This document shows, in pieces, positions 1-10,700 of a DNA stretch of 64,000 nucleotides. Numbering within the stretch: position 1 is the stretch's first letter; every line of letters begins with the position of its first letter. Both the position numbers and the translations under genes were made by a program. Below the pieces are notes generated by a model. It ran no database searches and was not told the DNA's origin. It saw only the letters and a program-made list of their open reading frames with translations. The DNA comes from Cyanoderma ruficeps (Eukaryota; Chordata; Aves; Passeriformes; Timaliidae): the NCBI GenBank assembly GCA_008694505.1, contig VZDJ01000041.1, forward strand, positions 6,607,571 through 6,671,570. The letters are read 5' to 3'.

Positions 1-3000
1 CTAATGAAACAACAAATAAACAAACAAAATTCAACAACATTTTGCATGGTTCCCATCTAAAACCATCAGGTCTCCTAATTTTTTTTTCTAAAATGAATGT
101 TTTTGCTTGTCTTCACGGCAAACTGAAATGAACAGGGATATGCATGGAGAAAGAAATAGTAATTAGGAAAGGAACAATTTTGGCTTAGGTAGCAAGGTGG
201 ATTTTCTAATACTGACAGAATTTATGGTCATTTTACTGTTGTCTTACAATTTTAAAAAATTTCTTTGTTTTGTTAATTATAATCCTGTTCTACAGTTTTA
301 GCTGGACATATCTTTAGATTAGAGTTTCCTTTGAAAGCAAGATCTCTATATGTATATGCATAAAATTTTAGTTATTTATACATACCAACACTATCTTTGA
401 GGGGCATTCTTGGCCCTTTTTCAAGTGCTTACATTTCCCTGTACTTTGACAGAGCTTCATGAACTTCAACAGAACCACATAAAGGTGGAAGGCAGATAAA
501 CATATAGTGATTAGAAAGATCAAAGTTTTTGACATTTTCAAAGCAGGTTGTGATAGTTCTGGCACTTCAACCCTGCAACTCAAACCTTATTCTTAAGAAA
601 CTCCATGAACCACATCTGTTAATGGACTCACAGTCATTTTCTTTCTAGGGCCAGCTGGTCTTGCAACACTTTTAAAGGCCATTACATATGCTGTCAAGGG
701 CATCTCATACAATTATTCCTAGCTAATTTCACAGAGCAGCTGTGGGTCCTTTCTGCTGTCCTGGTGGACCATTCTGAGTGTATAGCTTCATAAAAAAGGC
801 ACTGCCAGGGCTTGGGATTTGAACATGAAAAGACCTGAGAAGCGGTTGAACAGTGAAATGGCCAAGTTTTTAACATCAAGTTGAATGAAACACAATAAAT
901 AAACAAATTTAAATTATACTGTAAATCTAATATTGAATAGACCAAAAAGCCTTTTACATTTATTTATTTTAAAATACCTTTTAGTAATCCAAGATATTTT
1001 AATGAAAATAGACATCAGCTTTATTTATTACTAAGCATGTGCAACTCTCACTGAGTCTAGTCAGAACTGAAGATAATAAAATTGTCACTGTTTGGACTGC
1101 TGTCACACACAAAATATTTTTCTATCTTTTAATCCACTTCTCTTGTAAAACAAACTACCTCTACTGCTTCCTAACACATTGTAGCCAGAAGATAACCTAC
1201 ACCAGTACTATTACTAGATGTACCCATAATGTGATATATTCAAGCTCCACTAGCTCAGGACAAGGCTGCCATGTCATCTCATCCATTGACAAAAGGGAAC
1301 TTAGAGAAAAATTCTAATGATCTTTTCTACTAGTACGTAATAGAAATGTAGTTTGTGTTATGAGAACTTAGTTAATTTTCCTGATTTTTATGAGTTGACA
1401 AGCAATATTTTGAATTATTATAAAAAGTTTGTTTCTACTTACCTTAATATATATGATTCTATTATTACCTGACAATAGAAACAATATTCAAGACAAGACT
1501 TTCTTCTTTTGACTGCCCATAGTCTACATTTAAACACTGTAATCTGTACAGTGATTCTATACATATACAAATACAAATACTTCTGAAATACTTTTGCTAT
1601 AATTTATACTACTGTGGAGAATGATTTGTTTTGAAGCTTTGATACTAGATATTTTATATCCACACCTTTTCATAGATATCAAAATTTTTACCTGGATAAT
1701 CTTCAAATCTGTATTTGTAATCTGAAAAATATTCTTCCTGAATAAATCTTGCAAGGCTGAGCCTAGAGGTTTAAACTATTAAAAATGCATGTGAAGTCGG
1801 TCATTAGTAATATTCTTCAAAAGCAATTTTGTAGGTGGGATAATTTCCTTAGTATCTTGAAACCAGACAAGATGATTTAGAGCTGTACATGATCAACAAA
1901 GTAAACAAATAATTTATTTGGCTGCGTTCTGGTAATCACTTATCATTCGAACAATTAATTCTTGACTAAGGTATTAGAAATAAGGTAGTGTATCTTTTCT
2001 GTTACTCCTCCTTGAAAGAAATGCAGAATGGGAACCTTTACTTCTAATTACTCTTAAATGCTTCAAACCCATCTTAAATAATTGCCAAGGGTCAGAAATG
2101 CTAATGTTTGCTGAAGAATCCTAAAGCTTAACTGAATTATCTATTTTCTTATCCGAAGGACTTTGAACTAGCATCACTAGGAGACTTTTTTTTTTCCTTA
2201 AGAAAATTACCCAGCACTGATGAGATCAGAGAGGGGCTACATTTATTCTCCATAAAACAAATTTTTGTGAGTCAGGAGTGTGACTCAGACTGGTCAGTGA
2301 TGCTGATCAGAGGGAGATAGCTTGGTTACTCCTTTTGCTTCTTATCTTGGGGAGAGGAGGAAAAATAAGTCTCTTGTCACTTGATCACAGAGGAGAGAAA
2401 CACAACATTACAATTTACAAAGAAGATATTCAGTGAGCATGAACATGTCACAAAAAGGAGTGAAATCAATGAAGCCTCACAAACTAACATCAGCTGAAAA
2501 GAGGCTCTCAAAGGCCACAACTTCATCAGACGAGTAAGAAGCCTTAAAAAGCATCATATCTAAAAGCACCCACAGTAATGAACAAACATTTTCATTTTAA
2601 TCCAGAGCTGTACATACCACAAATCCCCAAAAGGACTTTTGTAGTTTGTTAAGTATAATGGATGCTCCTAGCATTTTGAGTCTTGGAGTGATAGGTGAGC
2701 TGCAATATCTGTCCATACCAAGGACAGGCACTGTGAGCTGATGTCTAAAAGCAGTTCCTGGGAAATGAAAACAGTAACTTATCTTTAACAAACCCTTCTA
2801 GGCCGCTGGACAAAACTGCTTCCAGTTTTTTCAAGACTTGCTTGAAACTTTGGTCATCCTTTAGGAATTCAAGAATGAATTTGCCATGGGGGAGAAAGTA
2901 TCAGCTCCAAAATGAGGCAGTAGTACATAGGAAGAGACACTTCTGTGGAAGTAGCTGGATGCTCACTGGATGCATTTTTAGTAGTTATTTACTGAGTGAT

Positions 3001-3277
3001 AGCACACATCCATTCAGCAGTCATTTCCCACTTTCTAAGAGGTATCCATGGTCATACTACATCATCATCATCCCTACTTGGTTCTAATGATTTATGGTTT
3101 ATCATGAAAGGCTTCACAAATGGTTGGGGTTTCTTTCCCTGCTCTTTATAGATGTGTAAATTATTGCTATCCCACCCTGCTCTATTTCCCTCTTCTCTCT
3201 CATGCCTGCTCAAATTCCTTTAACTGGTCAAATTCTCCATCAATTCCAGGATTTATGCTTTGGGTGGTTTTTTAAAT

Positions 3278-3279
3278 AT

Positions 3280-3334
<55 letters not shown>

Positions 3335-3335
3335 T
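3278..3335. repeat. (ATTT)n microsatellite
   Basis: About 14 uninterrupted copies of a four-base ATTT unit are visible. It is a simple tandem repeat, likely polymorphic in length. The 60-codon open frame crossing it (repeating Ile-Tyr-Leu-Phe) is a by-product of the repeat and not a gene. Confidence 0.95.
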
Positions 3336-3609
3336 GGAGTTTTTTATTTGTATGTAGACACTGTGCCCTTGCTCAGGAAATACCTTTCCACTCTTTCATC
3401 TGCTTTGGAACTGTAATGTTGCTGAGCTGCAGAGGCGCTTGAAAAGCATGTGTAAAGAAGAAACAGTTAACATATTAAGTCCAGTGTATCTTTTTCTGAT
3501 ACATTTCATATACAACATACATGAAAACTGATCTGTGCAATAACTGTTACTCTTCACATTTCTTTGTTTTTTTTTTTAATCTTTCACCCTCTCGATCCTT
3601 TATTATTAC

Positions 3610-3672
3610 NAACAACAAAAGACCAAACCCCCCCCCAAAAACCAAAAAACCAAAAAAACAAACAAAAAACCA
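3610..3672. repeat. A/C-rich low-complexity tract beside an assembly N
   Basis: A run of A and C (C8-9, then repeated AAAC/CAAAAA blocks) follows one ambiguous base at 3610. Similar A/C-rich tracts occur near 21414-21455, and G/T-rich counterparts near 19143-19180 and 22110-22135. The tract looks like slippage-prone low complexity rather than a defined transposon. Confidence 0.7.
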
Positions 3673-6600
3673 AATTATCCAAAATTATTGAAAGAGAAAT
3701 TGAATAGAGAAAATAAAATCAACTATTTGAAATTATCACATGCGTTCTCGAGGGGAAGCGCATTATGTGCAAATCCTTAGTTCCCGAACAGCCAAGAGAA
3801 AGGATTTTGAGCTGATAAAAATACAAATGTTTACAGATAGGCCTCTTTCCTAAGGGTGGGGTGGAGGATTTCAGGATGAAATGGTGACATGGTTTCCTTA
3901 TACAAGATCATTGCTAGGCTGCATGGGTGAATGATAGAGCAATTTGGGCATTGTGCTATCTACAAGATGAGTGAATGGTCTATTGTTTGCCTATCTAGGT
4001 GGGTGTTGAGTGTTTTAGGAAACAGATTGATCTTTTAGGGTGCAGGATACTGGAACAATCACAAGATGCAGCCTCCAGGGCCTGTCAGAAACGAGCTCAG
4101 GGCATCAGCCAGGAATATGGAAAAGAGGAATCTTCTCCATGGTGGACTGAAGAGATTGGTCAAACAGTAGTACTGAACTGAGAAAGACAACTGGGAGACC
4201 TGTACCTGGTACAGAAACATTCGGTTCTGCAAAACCCATGGAAGCTTTAGACACTCATATCTCCTTGCCCACACACAAATATTCCCCTAACTTCTCATGC
4301 CTTGTCTGTGCTCTCCACTTCCATCCAATTTAATAAACTGACTGAGTTTGAACAGGATCAGCACTAGCAGAACAGTCAATAAAACAGTTTCAAGAAAGTT
4401 AAGATCCCTACACAAATGATGAAAAGCCTGTTTCTTCTCTTCTCATATTGAGCCCATCATGAGACTGCCAAAAATCCCCTAGCTGATACAGGATGGTGAG
4501 GTGAGCACTCTGATCTTGATCACCCTTAATAATTTTTGACCAAATATTGTAATGATCCAAATACTCTAATTCTTACTCTTTTGTTAAAAGTCTCATGGTA
4601 AATGGCTTAGATGGAGGCAATCCACTTCAATTGGGTGTGACACATTTTCTGTGTCTATTGAAATGTGTGATGCCTGAGTCGTTAGCATGTTGATCATGGA
4701 ATGAGCTGAAGTACTGTCTCTGATTTGTAAAATCCGGCCTTTCCAAATGGTCTGCAAAACACTCCGAATTTTCCTGAAATGGTAACCTTTCGTCCAAAGT
4801 TAAATGAAAGATCTCCAGAAATATTCCTTTCTACATCTTGGTTCTGCTTACTTTATACTGTTGGTGACCTACATTATAGGGAGTGTTTTCTGTTAGTCAA
4901 TTATATGTCCTAATCTTTAGAAGCAGCAGGAATACCTCTTTTTCACAAGAAGAAAAAAAAAAATTAAAAATCATGAAGTACATTGGATACTGAGGATTAA
5001 TTTGGAAAATTTTTAAATCCTCAGGGAGAAGATTCTGTGGAGATATAAGAAACTTCTCCTTATTTTCAGTCAATGTGTTGCATGTTTTTATGCCATCCCT
5101 GTATATCAACGCAAGAGGAACATTAAATGACAATTGTGGGCCTTGAGAAATGCATCCACTTAGAGAATTCTATCATAAAAGATAATGATACGTACCCCTC
5201 CCACCTTTGCTTCTTTCCTGTGAAGAAAATAGGACATTATTCCCATTTCATAGAAAAAGTACCGAAGTACAACCTACCTAACTTCCCTCAAGACAAACGG
5301 AAACAGGTAGAGACATGTACCCAAACTGCAGTGCTTTAAATACATCATCTCCTTCTTAGCTGTACCAAAGCTAATTTTATCAGCCCAAAAGCTAGGAGAT
5401 ATGACAGAACTGTGCAGAACACATCTGCCAGTCTTATAAAGCTGTATTGAGAAATGTAATTTCCAAGTGCCTGGGGAAGGAAGCCTCACTGAGCTACAGA
5501 CATAAGTGCAGAGGAGGATGCTGAACTGCAAGCAGAATGCAAGAGAATTTGTTTAATGTATGTTCAGATAGTTTTGTAGTCTCCTTCTGGGAAGAAATGC
5601 AAGACATCTCCTCAACAGAATGGTCTGTAGGATTGTTTACCTCGTTATTTTGATTTTTCAATTGACCTCTAGATATGGAGAGGTAGGGTAGTATTTTTAG
5701 CAACATTCAAAATGGACAGGATCCATTTACCTTTCACAGTCTCTTTTGATTGCTGCTCTTGAACAAGGAGAAAAATGTAACAGACATTCAGGTAAAAAAG
5801 AAAGAGACAATGAACCTCAGGCAAGCCATAATAATAGCGTAGTTAGGATGATTTATTTATTTGCCAGCCCTTGTGGGCTGCTTTGTGCTGACTTCATCCT
5901 GTTGCTTTAACCCTCTAGGCTCTGCATCATCTCGGGTCTGCGACTGCAGAGCTGCATAAGCTCCTCCATTCATTTCCTTTGCAGCATTGGGATCTGAATG
6001 ATAACGAAGGTGAAGCAGTGTATTTACGGCAGGCTCAAAGAACCTGACAACCTGGGATGCAGCTGGCCAGTCACTCCTGTGAGATGTCTAACAGAGGAGA
6101 GTGGAGGATGTCAAAATACAGCTCAAAACCCCATACAAATAGGTTATAGAATGACATCGTTTATGGATGGGTATTTTTCGCTGGGGGGAGGGGGTGGTAG
6201 GAGATCTACTGCATTGGAAGAGAACTGAAATCAAGGTTTTAATTTCCAGTTTATTTCCCAGTCCTGATATTCACTTCCAATAACATCTCCCCGTACAACT
6301 CACTTGGGCTCAAACGTTGATAACCCCATTTGTTTTTCCTTCTCCAATCCAAGAGCCTTCGGCTGGAGACTGGGAAGCGCTGAACACCTGCAGCCCCCAC
6401 ACTTTCCCCGCTCTCCTGAGGGAGCTGCCCGGGTTCCCCGAGAGGCGAACACGCCTGACGGGAGGCTTGATCCGGAGCTCCCCAATCCCCACCGTCGGCA
6501 ACGAGCGACACGCTGGTTTCTGCCGCTCCGGACCCGCCAACGGCCCCGCGCAACAGGGACCTCCTGCCGCAGCGCACCCCGGCAGACAACGGAGGCTCGC

Positions 6601-7111
6601 GGGGCTGCACCGTGCTGAGCAGCTGCCAGCGCGGCTCCCACCGGCTGCTCTCGGGAGGGGGAGTCCGTGGGGCGACACCGCCCCGGCCCCGGTCCCGGAG
6701 GGCACGGCACCGTACGGCGCCCCCGCGCCCCCTGGGGCGGGGGAGGACCGCGCCCCGGCCGCCCGGCGGTCCCTTAGGGCACCTCCCCCGACGGCACCGC
6801 CCCCGCCCCCGGGACGGCTCCGGCACCACGCACGGCCCCCGCCCACCGGGGCGATCGACGCGCCCCGGTCCGGACGGTGGCCGCCCCTCCCTTGTGGGAC
6901 CGCGCCCTCTCCCGCCGCCGGGGGATCCCCGCCCCTTCGAGGCGGCCCGCGTCTCCGCTGGCGGCGGAGCGCGACCACGGGCGGAGGGACGCGACGCGAC
7001 ACGACGGCCCGCCTCGCTCCGCCCCCGCCCCGCCCCGCGGGAGCAGCTCGTGGCAAAGTCACCGACCCCCGAAGCCCGCCGGGCTCCATCAAACGCCGCG
7101 GCCCCGCCCGC

Positions 7112-7119
7112 CGACGTCA
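7112..7119 (+). promoter_or_regulatory. CRE-like element (CGACGTCA)
   Basis: Matches the palindromic CREB/ATF site TGACGTCA at seven of eight bases. It lies about 260 bp 5' of the proposed exon 1 donor, directly after GC boxes. Position and context fit a core promoter element; occupancy is inference. Confidence 0.45.
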
Positions 7120-7153
7120 TGGAAACAAGCGCGTCAGCCTCCCTCCCGCCAGT

Positions 7154-7172
7154 GGCGGCGGCGGCGGCGGGC
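7154..7172 (+). repeat. (GGC)n run in the promoter
   Basis: About six GGC units occur within the CpG island near the expected start of transcription. GGC runs in 5' UTRs can expand and can form stable RNA structure. Here the tract is short and its transcription is unproven. Confidence 0.7.
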
Positions 7173-7259
7173 GGGCAGCGGCACGAGGCTCCGCCTCCGA
7201 GGGCGCCGTGCCTACCGGGGCCCCGCCTCCGCCTCCCCCATTGAAGACTCCGCACGTCG

Positions 7260-7381
7260 AGACCCCCCCTTCCTCGGCCGAGCGAGGGGCCCCGTCACGT
7301 GGCTCGCACTCCGCAGGCGGCGAGGGAGGCGGCGGGGACCGGCGGCCGCGGCGCCGGGAGAGGAGGGGGCGGCGGGCGCGG
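7260..7381 (+). other. ATP2B1: Probable ATP2B1 non-coding exon 1 (5' end unknown)
   Basis: A near-consensus donor (G followed by GTAAGTGAG) begins at 7382 in the centre of the CpG island. Coding exon 2 has an acceptor before 33679 and 207 nt of its own 5' UTR, so at least one upstream untranslated exon is required, and ATP2B1 in mammals has such an exon in a CpG island. The left boundary given is arbitrary because no start-site signal is diagnostic. Other donors in the island, after 7952 (AG then GTAAGCGC) and after 8146 (CGCAG then GTAACC), could serve alternative first exons. Confidence 0.55.
7294..7301 (+). promoter_or_regulatory. E-box GTCACGTG
   Basis: Contains the CACGTG hexamer at 7296-7301 with a GT 5' flank, the form preferred by USF/MITF-TFE type bHLH-ZIP factors. 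It sits about 80 bp before the exon 1 donor, so it may be promoter or transcribed 5' UTR. Binding is inferred from motif only. Confidence 0.4.
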
Positions 7382-7712
7382 GTAAGTGAGTGACCGCGGC
7401 GGGCGGGCGGAGGCGGGAGGCGGGCGGATCGCGGCGCTCCGCCCCAGCCCGCCCCGCCCTGCCCGGTGGCGCCCGGCTCCTGTAGCGGTTGCTCTGCGGC
7501 GCAGGGGCTCGGCGGCGCGCTCGGCGCTGCCCGGTGGTGCGGGGGAAAGGAGGCGGGCGGGCCCCGGGGAGCCGCGACGGCGACGGTGGGAGCGCCCGCG
7601 AGGAGGGCGAATCGCTGATTTCTGCCGGTGAGGCGACGGGGGCGGGGTGGGCGGTCCGCACCCCCCTCCCTCCCTCCTTCCTTCTCCTCCCCCGGCTCTC
7701 CCCGCGCCGGTG

Positions 7713-7738
7713 CCCCCTCCCTCCCTCCTTCCCTCCCC
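7713..7738 (-). promoter_or_regulatory. Putative G-quadruplex (C-rich on + strand)
   Basis: On the + strand, C runs of at least three (C5, C3, C3, C3, C4) are separated by loops of 1, 1, 5 and 1 nt, which on the - strand satisfies the G3+N1-7 quadruplex rule. A related pyrimidine tract (C6-T-C3-T-C3) begins at 7661. Both lie just downstream of the proposed exon 1 donor, so the G-rich strand would be the transcription template. Folding is inferred from the pattern. Confidence 0.5.
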
Positions 7739-10700
7739 AATTCGGTCGCTGCTTCGCCCCCCCCGCCCCCTCTCCCGCCCTCCTCGCGCGGCCGCAGGGC
7801 GGGGGCGGCGCGGCGGGGCCGGCCGGTCGTGGGCAGGGCGGGGAGCGCGGGGACCTTGTGCGCTCGGCGAGCGAACGAGCGGGCGGCGTCAGGTTCACGG
7901 GCGCCTCGTCCTGGCCCCCGGCTGGCGGCCGTGTCGGCCCCACGGAGCAGAGGTAAGCGCGGCGGCGGCTCGGGGCGGTTCTCCTCCCGGCTGGCCGACC
8001 GGGGCGGGCAACAGCGTGGCGGCAGGTGCAGCGTCGCTCCGCTCCCGCCGCGGGGCTGCGAGCCGTGGCCGGGCTCGCTCAGGGGGGTGGCGCGGCCGGG
8101 GGACCGGGTGCCGCGCTCCCGGGCTTTTGCCGGTTCTCCCCGCAGGTAACCGGAGCGTGCACCTGGCCGCCGCCGTGTAAGCCGGGGCACGGCGTGACCT
8201 TGAGGGCAGCAGATGCGGGGCTGAGCCGCCGCGGGAGCGCCCCGCCACACTGTCGGGAACCCCGCAGCCGGACACGGCCGGCACGCCACGGCCCTGCAAG
8301 CTCCCGGCGGGCGGGCGCGCACACGCCGTGGATTAAGGTGGTGCTCAGCCCCCGCCGCCCGCCGGGTTAAGTAGCCGGGATTAGCCCGCTGCGGCAGCAC
8401 GACACCGACATCTCGGGCACTTCGCCGCCCCGCGGGGGCTGGGAGCCCGGCACCCGCGCAGCCTCCCCCGCCGCCTCCCTACCTCCCTCGCCCGCCCGCC
8501 GCTCCCCCAGGGCGGTGTTTTTGGCCGCGGCTGAGTCGTACGCAGCTTTCCGTCGGAGCGGACGGGCTGGTTTGATTTATCGACGCCTGGCCGAGCTGCT
8601 CATCGACCAGCGCGGACGAGGAAGGGATGCGGCACCACTTCGGGTGCCGGGAGAGCGAGGCCCTCGCGGGCGTTTCGCCGCGGGTGAGCCTGTCCCCGCT
8701 CGGGGCCGCTCCGCGGTGGGAAGCGCCTCTAACGGCGGTGTCATCCTCGCCCCGGCGGTGCGTGTAACCTTTGGCTGTCGCACCACGTGAGTTTGGGAGC
8801 GGGCTGGAGCCTCCGCCGGGGATGGCTGGCCGCTGCTGAGCGCGGGAGGCAGCGCTCTCAGTGGGGCGGAGTGGGGTGGGTGTCCGCGCCGCCGTCTGCC
8901 CTGGCTTCCTGCCGAGCCCCTCGGTCAGTCGGTAAAGGCTGAAGTCGGAAGGACTTAGGATTTCGAGAGGAAGATCTCATGAAAAACGGTCTGTGGTCCC
9001 CGGGAGCGTTTCCTTGAGAGCGCCCGTGCGAGTGGCGTTCACGAGGGGCAGGAAGGGGCTCAGCTTGAGCCGGGGAAGGGTTTGAGAAATGGAGAGCTGT
9101 GGTCGAGTCTGTCCCAGGGTTCGCAGCCTGAGGGGCAGTGTGTTAGTTCAGCTGTAATAGGCGTTTATGTAGCGCTGTGGATGATCCATACTGCACAGAA
9201 ATATCTTTACGTTTGACTTTTTAAACTGTAGCAGCTGGTGGCGACAGACATGAACAGTAACAAAATTTCGGGCGCTTTTTTCCGTGTCGTTTTAAGAGCC
9301 ACATTTACAGAAATCCTTAGATACCTGTTATACGTGGCATTTGTAAATTTGTAACTTCAGTTGGTGAGGCTTTCTTCTCAAGGTCTGTTCAGAAGGGGCT
9401 AGTGGTTGTGCCGTAATGCTGTGTCTGAAACCGTCATTCAGAGAATGTTTGTGGGTATCTCGCCTCACAGTGCTTGAGAGGTGACTGGCTAGGTGACTAT
9501 TCAAATCATGTCCCTTCTTAAAAGTCAAGTGCCAAGCCTACTGTAGTTGTGAAATATCTTCCATCATTAGTAGTTGCCAATCTTGACTTCCTGGGGAGTG
9601 TGAAGTGAGTGTGCCTTTGGAAAGCCACCGCCTGTAGAAGAGCTGCTGAATCTCTAAAGCATTCCTGGGTCCTAATGAATTTGGGTTGAAATAATGCGTT
9701 TAAGTGCTTGGAAAGGTGTTGGCTATATGACTTGCCAATTCCTTGGTTCATGATACTGTGTGTTCAGAGGGTGGTAGCTGTGCCTATAGCCAGGGGTACT
9801 TTTTTTTCAGCTGTTTGTTGGCGCTTTTCAAGGATTTCTTCCAAACATCACAAATCATGAATTCCAATAGAAGTAAACTTGTGTATCTTTAAACTGTTGG
9901 CTCTTCTGGCAGGAAGAGCTTCCAATGTACTAGGACTTTAATACTTATGGCATAATGAATGGAAACTCTCGGTGTCAGTGGAAAAAGTGGTCACTGAATT
10001 CAGTGAGGAAAAGAACTCATACACTTCAATGTGAAATTTTCGGTCTGGAAGACCATCGTTGTGCGGTTCGGTTTATTGTTGCTCCTGCTGATGATTATGG
10101 TGACCAACCCACGCTGAGTTAGCTAAAGGAAACATGGATCCTGTGTTGTGCACAGACACTTGCAGATTTTCCCAATCAATGTTCTTATGTCAGTGTTAAA
10201 TTGCAACATTATTCTCTCCACTCAAAGAAAAACACATGGAAAGCCATGTGTATTATTAAAGTGATACAAGTCAAAAGTAATTTTAAAGGTAATTTTGGAC
10301 ATGCTATTCGTAAGCACACACACTGTGACTGCTGTATATTAGGCAAATGTTTTTGGGAATTTAAAGGCAAAAACACGACTTCTGTCCCATTAGCATCAAG
10401 TAAACTGTGTATCAGTTTCTTACACAAAGTTGCATTGCATACAGATAATGTACAAGGAAAGGATCCCCATTCATGTAATACATATGCCGCTAATAATCTG
10501 GGGGTGATCCTGCAAATTAAAATCCACTGTAGTCTAAAGGTAGAGTCTCATTTAGAAAGTCACTGTTTTGTGGACCACAATATGGAGATCTTCTGTCAGC
10601 TGTTTTAATTGCGAACCTCTAAACTGTGTTGTAGAAAGCTTCAAAGGAAATTGAGAGGCTTGAAAGTGTTCTGTAGCAAAGGCACAGAAGTCTAGTAATT

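Larger units (their letters stand above)
1..6300. other. Upstream intergenic DNA, no gene recognised
   Basis: AT-rich sequence with frequent stops in all frames. The open frames present are short (under about 95 codons), resemble no protein family I know and are of chance length. The stretch holds an ATTT microsatellite, an A/C-rich low-complexity tract next to a single N at 3610, and scattered poly-T. Regulatory elements or a divergent non-coding transcript from the CpG island at its right end could exist, but nothing in the sequence shows them. Confidence 0.7.
6350..8920. promoter_or_regulatory. ATP2B1: CpG island, ATP2B1 promoter region
   Basis: Base composition changes abruptly from AT-rich to very GC-rich with dense CpG at about 6350 and fades by about 8920. 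It is the only CpG island in the window and lies 5' of ATP2B1 on the same strand. It contains multiple GC boxes (CCGCCC clusters around 7012-7040 and 7101-7110), a CRE-like site, an E-box and no obvious TATA box, as expected for a broadly expressed gene with a dispersed start. Long open frames on both strands here (up to about 427 codons) come from the scarcity of AT-rich stop codons and are not treated as genes. The exact transcription start cannot be read from the sequence. Confidence 0.88.

Noticed and set aside
3260..3442. 60-codon frame with repeated Ile-Tyr-Leu-Phe residues
   Set aside because: It is the translation of the ATTT microsatellite.
6251..8400. Very long open frames (up to about 427 codons) on both strands of the CpG island
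   Set aside because: Stop codons are rare because the DNA is extremely GC-rich. The frames overlap one another on both strands, are Pro/Arg/Gly/Ala-rich, lack any domain and coincide with the promoter.
10201..10608. 135-codon open frame in intron 1
   Set aside because: Given the base composition, roughly one frame of this length is expected by chance in a 64-kb window. It has no recognisable domain or splice context.
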